Positions 55,039-64,000 of a stretch of 64,000 nt of DNA are shown one piece after another. The notes beneath the pieces were generated by a model. The model was not told the DNA's origin, did not search any database, and saw only the letters and a list, made by a program, of their open reading frames with translations. Numbering within the stretch: position 1 is the first letter of the stretch; every line of letters starts with the position of its first letter. Source of the DNA: Vibrio neptunius (GTDB taxonomy: Bacteria > Pseudomonadota > Gammaproteobacteria > Enterobacterales > Vibrionaceae); the NCBI GenBank assembly GCA_019339365.1, contig CP079859.1:620001-684000 (forward strand), read 5' to 3'. A program made the position numbers and the translations under genes.

Positions 55039-55950
55039 TTAGCCCTGAGTGATATTGGTGCCTGCCGTGCCCTGAAGAATGCGTAAACCATCTTCCAGTG
55101 CGCCGATACCGACCACTTTGCCGCCTTGTTGGACGAACTCGCATGATGCTTCTATTTTTGGTCCCATTGAGCCAGCATCAAATTGGTACTGCGCTAATTC
55201 GGATGGGTGAGTGCTGCGCAGCGCCTGTTGGGTAGGCTTGCCCCAATCGAGGTAAACCGCGTCCGCATCAGTAAGGATGAGTAGAGCATCAGCGTTTAGC
55301 TGCTTGGCAAGGAATGCGGCGGACATGTCCTTGTCAATCACTGCTTCAACACCGACCAGTTTGCCATTTTCTTTTTTGACTGGGATGCCGCCGCCGCCAG
55401 TACAAATCACTAAGTGGCCTTCATCGATGAGCTTAGTGATGGCTTCATTTTCGACGATGCCTGTTGGCTGTGGGCTAGGTACAACGCGGCGGAAGTGCTG
55501 GCCGTCAGGTTTGATGGTCCAATGGTACTTCTCTGCCAGTTCACGCGCCTCTGCTTCTTGGTAAATCGGGCCGATAGGTTTGGTTGGATTGTCAAATGCC
55601 GGGTCATTTGGGTCGACTGTCATCTGCGTTAACATGCAAGTCGCGTTGACGTTCGGCATTTGGTTTTTGAACTCTTGCATCAGCATGTAACCAATCATGC
55701 CTTGCGTTTCACTGCCCAGAACATCCAGTGGATATGGTGCTACCTTTTTGTATTCCAAGCCTTGTAGAGCCAGCAAACCGACCTGTGGGCCATTGCCATG
55801 CACCAGCACGACATTGTATTGCTCGGCTATTTCCGCAATAGCTTTGACGGCAATTTCGATGTTCTGACGTTGCACTTCGGCCTCTAGCGGTTCACCGCGG
55901 CGAAGTAGGGCGTTTCCACCAAGTGCGACAACTACAGTTTGTTTTGTCAT
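55039..55950 (-). CDS. arcC: Carbamate kinase
   Basis: 303 aa amino acid kinase fold. It makes ATP from carbamoyl phosphate and ADP, the energy-yielding step of the arginine deiminase pathway. N-terminal VVALGGNALLRRGEP, ATP/CP region VHGNGPQVGLLAL and GGGGIPVKKENGKLVGVEAV. It follows arcA by 59 bp with a small hairpin between. Confidence 0.96.
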   Translation of the reverse strand: MTKQTVVVALGGNALLRRGEPLEAEVQRQNIEIAVKAIAEIAEQYNVVLVHGNGPQVGLLALQGLEYKKVAPYPLDVLGSETQGMIGYMLMQEFKNQMPNVNATCMLTQMTVDPNDPAFDNPTKPIGPIYQEAEARELAEKYHWTIKPDGQHFRRVVPSPQPTGIVENEAITKLIDEGHLVICTGGGGIPVKKENGKLVGVEAVIDKDMSAAFLAKQLNADALLILTDADAVYLDWGKPTQQALRSTHPSELAQYQFDAGSMGPKIEASCEFVQQGGKVVGIGALEDGLRILQGTAGTNITQG

Positions 55951-55971
55951 TGCTTTAATCTCTCTGCTGAG

Positions 55972-55995
55972 GGCGAGAGCTAAGTCGCTCTCGCC
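55972..55995. other. Intercistronic hairpin, arcA-arcC
   Basis: A perfect 9-bp GC-rich stem ggcgagagc / gctctcgcc with a 6-nt loop, no T-run. It lies between the arcA stop and the arcC start. Confidence 0.55.
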
Positions 55996-56009
55996 AACTT
56001 ATCCGTTAG

Positions 56010-57230
56010 TTAAATACCATCACGTTCGATTGGGCAGCTCATGCAGCGTGCACCGCCGCGGCCACGACCTAGCTCATCGCCAGGAATTGGCAATACTGTG
56101 ATGCCCGCTTTGTCGTATTTCTCGTTGGTGTAGGTATTGCCTTCGTATCCGATCACGACACCAGGCTTGACGGTAAGAACGTTGTTCGCATCGTTCCATT
56201 GTTCACGTTCCGCGTTGAAGTTGTCACCGCCAGTGGTGATAAGGTTGAGCTGGTCGACGCCAAGCGCTTTCTCGATAGCCGTCACGAAGTAACCTTCTTC
56301 TTTGACATTCACAGCGCCAGACGCATCGCCAGTCAGGCTCCAGCACTTGACATCTTTGCGCATCACCTCTGGGTAAACAGAGAAGGTATCTTCACGCATA
56401 TGAGTCATCACAGTGTCTAAGTGCATGCAGGAACGATGTTTCGGTAATTCCATGGCAATCACTTGCTTCGCTTGACCATGTTTGAATAGGCCAGACGCTA
56501 AATGTTCAACACCTTGAGCGGTTGTGCGCTCAGACATACCAATCAGCACAGCGCCTTTACCAATGACTAAGACATCGCCACCTTCAATGGTGGAGTTGTC
56601 GTAGATTTTCTCTTCATCACCGAAGTATTTGATAAAGTCCTGACCAGCAAAGCTTGGATGCCAACGGTAGATAGCACGAACATGGTTGGTTTCACGTTGG
56701 CGAGCTGGCTTCGCCATTGGGTTGATAGAGACACCGCCATAGACCCAGCAAGAAGTGTCGCGGGTAAATAGGTGGTTTGGTAATGGCTCAATGATGAAAT
56801 CTGTTGGTGCGTGAAGCCCCTGCATCATAGATGAGGATTTCATCGGCATTTCAGCGTAAGAAAGACCACCGGTAAGGATCTTAGCCAGCTCAACATTGGG
56901 TAAGTCACTTAAGTAGCAACGAACGTCATTGGCAAAAGTTCTACCTAAACGGTAATCCGATACCTGACGACTTAGCAGCCAGTCTTTAGCTTCTGAGACA
57001 GCCAGTGTATCTGCCAGCAAGTCGGTAAGTAGTAAGACTTCCACACCTTGGTCGCGCAGAGTTTGGGTGAACACATCGTGCTCTTTCCCTGCACGCTCGA
57101 CGGCAAGTACGTCATCAAATAGCAGATCGTGGCAGTTGGAAGGCGTCAGGTGAGTCAGTGCTCGTCTTGGGCGATGCACCAGCACGCGACGCAATTGACC
57201 GATTTCAGAACCTACGTATAACTTACTCAT
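56010..57230 (-). CDS. arcA: Arginine deiminase
   Basis: 406 aa. Hydrolyses arginine to citrulline and ammonia. Guanidino-modifying fold with [14 protein letters not shown], the catalytic His region MHLDTVMTH and nucleophile Cys near the C-terminus in [10 protein letters not shown]. Start [21 protein letters not shown] is typical. First gene of arcA-arcC-argF; the pathway gives ATP without oxygen and raises pH. Confidence 0.97.
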   Translation of the reverse strand: MSKLYVGSEIGQLRRVLVHRPRRALTHLTPSNCHDLLFDDVLAVERAGKEHDVFTQTLRDQGVEVLLLTDLLADTLAVSEAKDWLLSRQVSDYRLGRTFANDVRCYLSDLPNVELAKILTGGLSYAEMPMKSSSMMQGLHAPTDFIIEPLPNHLFTRDTSCWVYGGVSINPMAKPARQRETNHVRAIYRWHPSFAGQDFIKYFGDEEKIYDNSTIEGGDVLVIGKGAVLIGMSERTTAQGVEHLASGLFKHGQAKQVIAMELPKHRSCMHLDTVMTHMREDTFSVYPEVMRKDVKCWSLTGDASGAVNVKEEGYFVTAIEKALGVDQLNLITTGGDNFNAEREQWNDANNVLTVKPGVVIGYEGNTYTNEKYDKAGITVLPIPGDELGRGRGGARCMSCPIERDGI

Positions 57231-57702
57231 GATCGTATCTCTCTTATATTTATAATTAGTTTTAAAACTTAAAAACTAATATTTAATTTGTAGGGAATAG
57301 AAGAGCGAATTTATTTATTCACTTATTTTGTTTCTGAAATTCATATTACGCTTGTCTGGAGAGGAATCTTAGAGATCAATCACAGTTCGTTTTTTATGCC
57401 TAAAGTCAGTGTTTTTAAGGGGTTTAACAATATCTATGCAGTTGTTATTGGTATGTGAACTCTCTAATTAGCCACTCAGTTTGGAACTTTATGCAAGTAA
57501 ATATCCGAGATGATAGATAAATAATAACTAGTCGGAAATATATGCAATAAAAATTTGGTGATAGTACGTTGAATAAAGCGGAAATATGCAATGAATCTTT
57601 CTAGGTAATTGCTTTTGAGGTGTGAATTAATCGTTTTATAACAATATATTTAGTAATAATTGTTGTGCTGATCACATATTAATATTTGCACTTCCTCAAA
57701 TT
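57231..57702 (-). other. AT-rich arcA upstream region
   Basis: 472 bp with no protein gene. It should contain the arc promoter. I see two ATTCA half-sites (57317, 57339) 22 bp apart, which is one base off ARG box spacing, and a weak CRP-like segment (tgtga-N6-tctaa, minus strand near 57370-57385). Neither is strong enough to name as a site. Confidence 0.5.
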
Positions 57703-58197
57703 GGAGGAAATACCGATGATATCCCCTCATTCCCTAGACTGACGAAGGAAGGAGTAGGGAATCTCGATAAGTCATCTGCTTGCTTGAAGAGATCCCCAAT
57801 TCGCTCGTCCCTCACTCTTGAGGATGACGGGGTAAGGTGTTGAAATAAAGGATTTAGAGCAGACTTCGCCCTTGGAGGGAATACCGATGATATCCCGTCA
57901 TTCCCTAGACTGACGAAGGAAGGAGTAGGGAATCTCGATAAGTCATCTGCTTGCTTGAAGAGATCCCCAATTCGCTCGTCCCTCACTCTTGAGGGTGACG
58001 GGGTAAGGTGTTGGAATAAAGGATTTAGAGCAGACTTCGCCCTTGGAGGGAATACCGATGATATCCCGTCATTCCCTAGACTGACGAAGGAAGGAGTAGG
58101 GAATCTCGATAAGTCATCTGCTTGCCTGAAGAGATCCCCAATTCGCTCGTCCCTCACTCTTGAGGATGACGGGGTAAGGTGTTGAAATAAAGGGTTG
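57703..58197. repeat. Tandem array: three 171-bp units of a palindromic repeat
   Basis: Unit starts at 57703, 57874 and 58045, each exactly 171 bp apart; the third is slightly short. Each unit holds a core of about 103 bp (tcattccctagactgacg to cttgaggatgacgg) whose two halves are an imperfect inverted repeat, plus a linker (aataaaggatttagagcag). Only a few bases differ between units. Because 171 is 57 codons, open frames run through the array on both strands; they look like by-products. A diverged single copy is at 31127-31229. Confidence 0.93.
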
Positions 58198-58244
58198 ACT
58201 TCAAGTTTCAACCCTCAAAAATTTCTCCAGCTCTCCAAACACAA

Positions 58245-58267
58245 GAAAAGCCGCACTAGGCGGCTTT
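58245..58267 (-). terminator. Terminator after the yfcC-like gene
   Basis: Minus strand aaagccgc / gcggcttt with a short loop is followed by TCTTG. A second small inverted repeat (gctcaca / tgtgagc, 58272-58288) lies closer to the stop codon. Confidence 0.7.
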
Positions 58268-58308
58268 GAGAGCTCACATCCTGTGAGCGAATGTAAGGAA
58301 ATAGTCAG

Positions 58309-59758
58309 TTAGATAAGCGCACCAATACTGATCATCACAACACAGAATAGTGTCAGAATGGCTAGCAATGGTGCCACCCATTTCACCCAGCGCACATAAG
58401 GCACACGGGCAATGGCAAGGCCGCCCATAACGACTGCCGAAGTGGGGGTAATGAGGTTAACCAACCCAGAGGCAGATTGATAAGCCGTGATGACTAGGTC
58501 ACGTCCGACACCAGCAAAGTCTGCGAGTGGGGCCATAATTGGCATGGTGAGTACCGCCAGACCAGAGGTTGAAGGCACAAGGAAAGATAGCAATATCTCA
58601 AGGAAGAACATGACGTTAATGAACACGACCGAAGACAGACCCGTCACCATCTGCTCCGCTGAGTACAAGATGGTATCAGTGATCATGCCACGGTCCATGA
58701 CAACCACAATCCCGCGCGCAATACCAATGATCAGCGCGACGCCGAGTAAGTCACGAGCGCCATCGATAAAGCTGTTAGTAAATTCTTCTTCGCTCATACG
58801 TGCGACGAGTCCAACTAAAATTGTTGCTGCTAAGAACATGGCTGAAATTTCCGCCATCCACCAGCCCGCGACAGAGACACCGTAGATCATCACGCCGAAT
58901 GAAGCGCCGAAGATGGTTAAAATCACTTTACGTGTAGTAGTGAACTCAAGAGATTCGCCAGTTTGATTACCAAGGAAATGCGCTTTGTTTTCTTCGTATT
59001 TATCGTAAACAATTGACTTGCTTTGGTCTTCTCGCACCATCCGCGCGTAGCGCATGACGTAGGCAACACAGATGATCCAGCCGATCACTAGCATTAAGAC
59101 ACGTAGCATGATGCCATCTGTAAACGGAATGCCAGAAGCGTTAGCGGCAATCACGGTAGCAAAAGGGTTGATAGTGGAACCTAAAACACCAATGCCAGCA
59201 CCAAGTAACACAGTGGCAGCGGCAACCAATGGGTCAAAACGAGCTGCCATCATCACTGGTACCAACAGGGTGTAGAATGGCAAGGATTCTTCGGCCATGC
59301 CGTAGACGGTTCCCCCGGCAGCAAACAGAGCCATCAGGATAGGAATCATCATCTCTTCTCGGCCTTGGAGACGCTGTGTTACACGTTCAATCCCAGCGTC
59401 TATAGCGCCTGTTTTGGTCACCAGCCCGAGGAAGCCACCAATCACAAGGATGAACAGAGATACGTCAATCGCAGCGGCTTCATAGCTATTGTGGTCATAG
59501 AAGCCGTCAATCGGTGCCAGAAGCACGTCAATAACGCCTTGAGGGTTACCCTCCACAGATTGGTAAGTGCCTGTGACAGGGACTTCTCTCCCCAACTCTT
59601 CATTCATTGCTCGATCATACTGACCAGCAGGGACAATCCAGGTCAGCAGTGCAACCAGTGCAATCAAAATAAACAGAATCGTGTAGGCTGAAGGGAACTT
59701 AAAATTGGCAAAAAAGCCGCCTTTTTTTTTCTTCAGTAGGTACAGTTTGGGTGGTCAT
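58309..59758 (-). CDS. yfcC: YfcC-family basic amino acid carrier; frameshifted near the N-terminus
   Basis: About 482 aa if repaired, with about 12 helices. The family is annotated as putative basic amino acid antiporter or C4-dicarboxylate carrier; the place before arcA suggests arginine/ornithine exchange (ArcD-like role), an inference. The frame breaks at 59722-59730, where nine A's (coding strand) follow GAAG. With eight A's the protein reads MTTQTVPTEEKKGGFFANFKFPS and joins the long frame at FILIALVALLTW. An internal TTG at 59667 would give a truncated first helix. Confidence 0.85.
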
Positions 59759-60191
59759 GGTGATCTCCTTACTCTTACCTGTTGAATAACAAATAAAAGT
59801 GAATCAGCGACTAGAGTTACAAATATAAAACTCACAAATACTAAGTTATTGGAATCATGATAATTATTTTGAGCTGTTTGCAAATAGCTCTTAGAAGCCA
59901 TTTTAATTATTGATAGACTTTCTAACTTTGTTGATCTTCACAAAAATATCTAGTGTTGACTTATTGGTTTTTAAAAAAATATTAATGCTGGAGTATTTGT
60001 TTAATTAAAATGAATTTCTATTCCTTCTCTGGATGTAAGGGCAAGTTATTTAGGAGATGATTGATGGTGAATAAATAAGATATGGAATTTTATTCATGAA
60101 CTCGGATTTTCATTCAAGAGCATTTTTTGAAAGATCTTTTGACCAAAATCAAAATAAAACTGTGATATAAAACTTTTTATTGGAAACAAAA
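59759..60191. other. AT-rich region upstream of the yfcC-like gene
   Basis: About 430 bp with no gene. It contains an FNR-like site at 60139-60152 (TTGAC-caaa-ATCAA) and a weaker one at 59931-59944 (TTGAT-cttc-ACAAA). Promoter elements cannot be picked out with confidence in such AT-rich DNA. Confidence 0.5.
60139..60152. promoter_or_regulatory. Candidate FNR box
   Basis: TTGAC-N4-ATCAA differs from the consensus TTGAT-N4-ATCAA in one of ten bases. It is about 380 bp before the yfcC-like start, far for direct activation. Oxygen control of the deiminase genes would make sense, but the site is only a candidate. Confidence 0.4.
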
Positions 60192-60217
60192 TAAAAAAGG
60201 GAGCACTGGCTCCCTTT
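60192..60217 (-). terminator. Terminator after dcuA
   Basis: Minus strand aaagggagc-cagt-gctcccttt followed by TTTATTTT. Confidence 0.88.
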
Positions 60218-60233
60218 CTGATTACAGTAGTAA

Positions 60234-61541
60234 TTAGATCAGTAGGCCACCGAAAGTGAAGCCTAATCCAACCGCAGATGTAATGGTCACCACGCCAGGA
60301 ATGAAGAATGGGTGGTTAAATACATAGCTACCGATGCGAGTTGACCCTGTGTCATCCATTTCAACGGCGGCAAGCAACGTAGGGTAGGTTGGTAGAACGA
60401 ACAGAGCGCTCACTGCGGCGAAAGACGCGACTGCTGTTAGTGGAGCAACACCAATGGCCAGAGCAGCAGGCATCAGCGCGACCGTGGTTGCACCTTGTGA
60501 GTAAAGCAACATAGAAGCAAAGAACAGTACCATGGCCAGCATCCATGGGTAATCAGAAAGCAACGCACCTGCCACTTCTTTAATGCCATCCACGTGTGCA
60601 TTGACGAAGGTTGAACCTAACCAAGCCACACCCAGAACACATACACAAGCGGTCATGCCCGAACGGAAAGTCGAGGCGTTAGGAATCTTTGCAGCATCAA
60701 TCTTAGTAAATAGAACGATAGCTGCCGCTGCCGCCAGCATCACTGTCATGATCGCTTCGTTACGCCCAAGTGCAGGGTCAACAATCAGACCTACTGATTT
60801 TGAGATGGCTGCCGCGTAGCAAACCACGAAGCCAATTGCCGCAAGGAAAATGTATGTGGCTGTTTTCGCCGTCGGAAGAATCTCACGTTGCTTTTCCGTT
60901 GCGAGCTTGATTAGGCCTTTCTCTAAGCGCTCCTGATAAATTGGATCATCCTTCAGTTCACTGCCCATAAAGTTCGCGACAAAAGCGCCAATCATACAAG
61001 CGATGAAGGTGGTTGGGATGCACACCGCAAGCAGTGTCAGGTAATCAACCCCCATGGGTGCTAGCATTGCGGCGAATGCCACTACTGCCGCTGAGATAGG
61101 TGAAGCGGTAATCGCGATTTGCGATGCGACCACAGCAATGGAGAGAGGACGAGATGGACGAACGCCTTGACCTTTTGCGACCTCTGCAATGACGGGTAGC
61201 GTTGAAAAGGCTGTATGACCGGTACCGGCCATTAATGTCATAAGGAAAGTGACGATAGGCGCATAAAAGGTGATGCGCTCAGGGTTCTTGCGCAAGAAGT
61301 TTTCTGCCAGTTGTACTAACCAATCCATACCACCGGCAACTTGCATTGCAGCAATTGCTGTGATGACCGACATAATGATCAGAATAACATCAACAGGAAT
61401 GTATGCCTGACTGGTCGGTACGCCAAGAATTAATGACAATGCGATAACGCCTGCACCGCCCGCAAAGCCGATGCCAATCCCGCCGATCCTAGCTCCTAAA
61501 AAGATAAAGAGCAGAACGACTAACAGTTCGACCGCTACCAT
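60234..61541 (-). CDS. dcuA: Anaerobic C4-dicarboxylate exchanger DcuA
   Basis: 435 aa with about ten helices. It swaps external aspartate or fumarate for succinate. The whole length follows E. coli DcuA/B (FLGARIGGIGIGFAGGAG, AQIAITASPISAAVVAF-like, ATTVALMPAALAIGVAPLTAVASFAAVSALFVLPTYP). DcuA is preferred over DcuB because aspA is the upstream gene, as in E. coli aspA-dcuA. Between them are an aspA terminator and operator-like repeats, so it also has separate control. Confidence 0.92.
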   Translation of the reverse strand: MVAVELLVVLLFIFLGARIGGIGIGFAGGAGVIALSLILGVPTSQAYIPVDVILIIMSVITAIAAMQVAGGMDWLVQLAENFLRKNPERITFYAPIVTFLMTLMAGTGHTAFSTLPVIAEVAKGQGVRPSRPLSIAVVASQIAITASPISAAVVAFAAMLAPMGVDYLTLLAVCIPTTFIACMIGAFVANFMGSELKDDPIYQERLEKGLIKLATEKQREILPTAKTATYIFLAAIGFVVCYAAAISKSVGLIVDPALGRNEAIMTVMLAAAAAIVLFTKIDAAKIPNASTFRSGMTACVCVLGVAWLGSTFVNAHVDGIKEVAGALLSDYPWMLAMVLFFASMLLYSQGATTVALMPAALAIGVAPLTAVASFAAVSALFVLPTYPTLLAAVEMDDTGSTRIGSYVFNHPFFIPGVVTITSAVGLGFTFGGLLI

Positions 61542-61571
61542 AATAGATACCTCATATTGTTAACTTAAATT

Positions 61572-61612
61572 CGATTATCTAAACACTCAGTGTCTAAACG
61601 TTTAGATAATCG
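61572..61612. promoter_or_regulatory. Operator-like inverted repeat upstream of dcuA
   Basis: Perfect 13-bp arms cgattatctaaac / gtttagataatcg surround 15 nt that include a further tctaaac, which makes a second, inner 14-bp palindrome tctaaacgtttaga (61593-61606). It begins 31 bp before the dcuA start. No known binding motif is recognised. Confidence 0.55.
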
Positions 61613-61632
61613 CAGGAGGGAGTCACTGAGCG

Positions 61633-61661
61633 GGTTAACCCTGATAAAATTGTGGTTAACC
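61633..61661. promoter_or_regulatory. Two ggttaacc palindromes 21 bp apart
   Basis: ggttaacc occurs at 61633-61640 and 61654-61661, a centre distance of 21 bp or two helical turns, between the aspA terminator and dcuA. This looks like a tandem operator; the regulator is unknown. Confidence 0.45.
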
Positions 61662-61673
61662 GTATTAGTGCCT

Positions 61674-61698
61674 AAAAAAGGGCCCTATTGGGCCCTCC
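61674..61698 (-). terminator. Terminator after aspA
   Basis: Minus strand agggccc-aata-gggccct followed by TTTTTTAG. Confidence 0.88.
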
Positions 61699-61710
61699 TT
61701 GGTAGCAATC

Positions 61711-63162
61711 TTATTCGTAGCGTTTCGCTTTATACTTAGGATGCATAAAGTTTTCAACGTTTAAGATATCGTCCAACTCTTCTTCAGTCAGTAAGCCGCG
61801 CTCTAGTACGACTTCACGGACGCTCTTACCCGTTTCCGCACAGATCTTACCGACGATATCACCTTCGTGGTGGCCAATGTATGGGTTCAGATAAGTCACG
61901 ATACCGATTGAGTTGTAAACGTAGCCTTCACAGATCTCTTTGTTAACCGTGATGCCATCGATACATTTATCACGTAGGTTGACACACGCGTTAGACAGCA
62001 GAGAAATGGACTCGAACATGCTTTGCGCGATGACAGGTTCCATCACGTTGAGCTGTAGCTGACCACCTTCTGCGGCAAATGAGATGGTGTTGTCATTACC
62101 CAGTACTTTGAAACAGACTTGGTTGACCACTTCTGGTACCACAGGGTTAACCTTAGCTGGCATGATAGAAGAGCCTGCTTGAAGCTCTGGGAGGTTCAAT
62201 TCGTTTAGACCTGAACGTGGGCCAGAGGATAGCAGGCGCAGGTCATTACAGATCTTAGACAGTTTGACCGCCAAACGCTTCAGCGCACCATGTGTCATGA
62301 CATAAGCACCACAGTCTGATGTTGCTTCAATCAGATCTTCTGCTGGGACTACGTCAAGGCCAGTTACGTCAGCTAAGTGTTTCACTGCCAGTTTCTGATA
62401 GCCTTCCGCTGCGTTCAAACCGGTACCGATCGCAGTGGCACCTAAGTTAATTTCAAGCAGTAGCTTTGAAGTGTACTCCAGAGCGCGGATTTCTTCATTT
62501 AGAGTCACTGCCCATGCGTGGAACTCTTGGCCTACGGTCATTGGCACCGCATCTTGAAGCTGAGTACGACCCATTTTAAGCACGTCTTTGAACTCTTGGC
62601 TCTTGAGTTCAAACGCCCCTTTCAGGTATTCAATCGCTTCAATCAGAGTGTGAACACTGTTGTAAACGGCGATACGGAAACCTGTTGGGTAAGCACAGTT
62701 AGTTGACTGGCTTTTATTAACATGGTCATTTGGGTTAACGAATTCGTACTGACCTTTTTCCTTGCCCATCAGCTCAAGTGCGACGTTGGCGATCACTTCG
62801 TTGGTGTTCATGTTGACTGATGTGCCTGCACCGCCTTGGAAGACATCTGAAGGGAACTGATCCATGCACTTACCTGTTTCAAGGATCAAATCACACGCTT
62901 CAACCACGTATTTCGCTACATCTTTAGGAATAACGCCTAACTCTTTGTTTGCTAACGCTGCGGCTTTCTTGGTCATCACCATACCACGGACAAATTCAGG
63001 TACGTCTGAAATGGTGACATTAGAGATGTTGAAGTTTTCGATAGCACGTAGCGTGTGGATGCCGTAGTAAGCGTCGGCAGGAACGTGGCGTTCACCAAGT
63101 AGGTCTTGTTCGATACGAGTGGCTGCAGCTGCAGTGCTTGGAGTATCAGTTAGGGTAGCCAT
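61711..63162 (-). CDS. aspA: Aspartate ammonia-lyase
   Basis: 483 aa. Splits aspartate into fumarate and ammonia, feeding anaerobic fumarate respiration. Fumarase/aspartase fold with [30 protein letters not shown] and the signature [12 protein letters not shown]. The ATG at 63162 follows aaggatcctgtg; a GTG one codon upstream is less likely. It is followed by dcuA, its usual partner. Confidence 0.97.
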   Translation of the reverse strand: MATLTDTPSTAAAATRIEQDLLGERHVPADAYYGIHTLRAIENFNISNVTISDVPEFVRGMVMTKKAAALANKELGVIPKDVAKYVVEACDLILETGKCMDQFPSDVFQGGAGTSVNMNTNEVIANVALELMGKEKGQYEFVNPNDHVNKSQSTNCAYPTGFRIAVYNSVHTLIEAIEYLKGAFELKSQEFKDVLKMGRTQLQDAVPMTVGQEFHAWAVTLNEEIRALEYTSKLLLEINLGATAIGTGLNAAEGYQKLAVKHLADVTGLDVVPAEDLIEATSDCGAYVMTHGALKRLAVKLSKICNDLRLLSSGPRSGLNELNLPELQAGSSIMPAKVNPVVPEVVNQVCFKVLGNDNTISFAAEGGQLQLNVMEPVIAQSMFESISLLSNACVNLRDKCIDGITVNKEICEGYVYNSIGIVTYLNPYIGHHEGDIVGKICAETGKSVREVVLERGLLTEEELDDILNVENFMHPKYKAKRYE

Positions 63163-63481
63163 CACAGGATCCTTAGATAATTATTCTGATGATAAAGTAA
63201 AATGCTAGCCATTCTGCAGTGTAAGAATCCTTTCGTCAGAATTTTTGGCTGTAAAATCCGTCCTGACTTATGGTGCTAATGATACTGTACCCAGCGGATA
63301 AAAATAGTAGCTTGATCACCTTTTTTGCTTTTGTTTGGTTAAACTTTTGCAAGATATGAACAGGGTATTAATAACCATAAAATAGTAGTGACTTATTAGG
63401 GTTTCTATCACTCTTTTTTACAGCTTTGATTTGAGCTTGAATCCGCTTTGCGCTTACACTGGGCCTAACAAAGGAGGGCGT
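63163..63481. other. aspA-fxsA divergent intergenic region
   Basis: About 319 bp between the divergent starts. It must hold both promoters. The only clear element is the fxsA ribosome binding site aaggagg (63472-63478). I could not pick out a convincing CRP or FNR site for aspA. Confidence 0.5.
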
Positions 63482-63997
63482 GTGTTTCCTATCTTATTAT
63501 TGATGTTTATTTTTGTTCCTATTATTGAAATAGGCTTGTTTATTTCGGTTGGCGGTTACTTGGGATTGTGGCCGACGATCGCGCTCGTGTTGATCACCGC
63601 GTTTGTCGGTGCCTCCTTAGTGCGCAGCCAGGGTTTGCAGACCTTGATGTCAGTGCAAAACCGATTGCAACAAGGCGAGTTGCCTGCTCAACAAATTGTT
63701 GAAGGAGTGATGCTAGCGGTCTCTGGGGTACTACTGCTGACACCGGGCTTTATGACCGATGCGCTCGGCATGTTGGTACTATTACCGGCCCCACGCGCTG
63801 CGATGGCCAAATACCTTATGAGTAAGATGACGGTGCAGTCTGTAGGCGGTGGTTTCCAAGGCGGTTTTGGCTCTGGAAACTTCCAACAAGGCCCTTTTGA
63901 TCAAGATCCGTTTAATCACCAACCTAATAAAGACGGTAATACGTTTGAAGGGGAGTATGAGCGTAAGGATGGCGACGACAACAATCGTCTCAATTAA
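63482..63997 (+). CDS. fxsA: FxsA-family inner membrane protein
   Basis: 171 aa. Hydrophobic helices at about residues 3-21 and 27-45, a loop with ASLVRSQGLQTLMSVQNRLQQGE, a third membrane region (LLLTPGFMTDALGMLVLLP) and a Gly/Gln-rich cytoplasmic tail ending FEGEYERKDGDDNN. In E. coli FxsA overproduction relieves F exclusion of phage T7. Start is GTG 63482 directly after aaggaggcgt; 17 extra codons upstream are unlikely. The neighbour aspA is the same as in E. coli, where groES follows. Confidence 0.92.
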   Translation: MFPILLLMFIFVPIIEIGLFISVGGYLGLWPTIALVLITAFVGASLVRSQGLQTLMSVQNRLQQGELPAQQIVEGVMLAVSGVLLLTPGFMTDALGMLVLLPAPRAAMAKYLMSKMTVQSVGGGFQGGFGSGNFQQGPFDQDPFNHQPNKDGNTFEGEYERKDGDDNNRLN

Positions 63998-64000
63998 TGG

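Noticed and set aside
57306-57345. ARG boxes upstream of arcA
   Set aside because: Only right-hand half-sites are present and the spacing is 22 rather than 21 bp.
57955-58185. 76-codon plus-strand frame in the repeat array
   Set aside because: It exists because the repeat unit is a multiple of three; no ribosome binding site and no known protein.
57703-58197. CRISPR array
   Set aside because: Units of 171 bp repeat throughout their length without unique spacers, and no cas genes are nearby.

Overview
The window is chromosomal DNA of a Vibrio, or a very close member of the Vibrionaceae. The species cannot be fixed by reading. The evidence is the rrn spacer with tRNA-Glu/Lys/Val, the arginine cluster ending in a fused argH-N-acetyltransferase gene, the Prx/Grx hybrid divergent from oxyR, the pilMNOPQ-aroKB-damX-dam-rpe-gph-trpS block, and a VC_2705-type symporter beside a CrbR-like regulator. 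Base composition and gene spacing look like an ordinary core chromosome. There is no prophage, CRISPR array, insertion sequence or integron.

Layout. 1-6.6 kb: the 3' end of one rrn operon, then a complete second one (16S, tRNA-Glu, -Lys, -Val, 23S, 5S, tRNA-Asp). 6.7-13.3 kb: arginine biosynthesis, argE divergent from argCBG, then argH(A) with its own ARG boxes. 13.5-17.6 kb: small genes, a dihydrolipoamide dehydrogenase-like flavoprotein, and the Prx/Grx hybrid divergent from oxyR across an OxyR site. 17.7-31.1 kb: mrcA divergent from pilMNOPQ, then aroK-aroB-damX-dam-rpe-gph and trpS. 31.2-36.3 kb: trmL, Mn-type sodA with a Fur-like site and a hairpin over its ribosome binding site, cpxRA divergent from cpxP across a CpxR box, fieF. 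36.5-44.9 kb: pfkA, an MgtC-family gene, epmB divergent from efp, menA, rraA, a MATE exporter, tpiA and two small genes. 44.9-51.1 kb: symporter pair, marC, CrbR-like regulator, dsbD. 51.2-59.8 kb: a second ArgR-type regulator, pyrBI with an attenuator leader peptide, the arginine deiminase genes arcA-arcC-argF, a 171-bp tandem repeat and a YfcC-type carrier. 60.2-64 kb: dcuA, aspA, fxsA.

How the genes work together. The first arginine block makes arginine; the block at 52-60 kb can degrade it to ornithine, CO2, ammonia and ATP. The two share ornithine and carbamoyl phosphate chemistry, and pyrB competes for the same carbamoyl phosphate, so a local ArgR paralogue next to pyrI is notable. aspA and dcuA form an aspartate-to-fumarate and C4-dicarboxylate exchange module. 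Several loci are stress regulons with readable operators (OxyR, CpxR, Fur).

Three otherwise normal genes (argH, pfkA and the yfcC-like gene) each carry one extra A in a poly-A run of the coding strand. The uniform pattern points to homopolymer sequencing error rather than real gene loss. The most unusual items not explained by standard gene calls are a broken type IV prepilin N-terminus after epmB, the sodA leader hairpin, the unannotated pyrL leader peptide, the operator-like repeats before dcuA, and hairpins in gaps between arginine genes.
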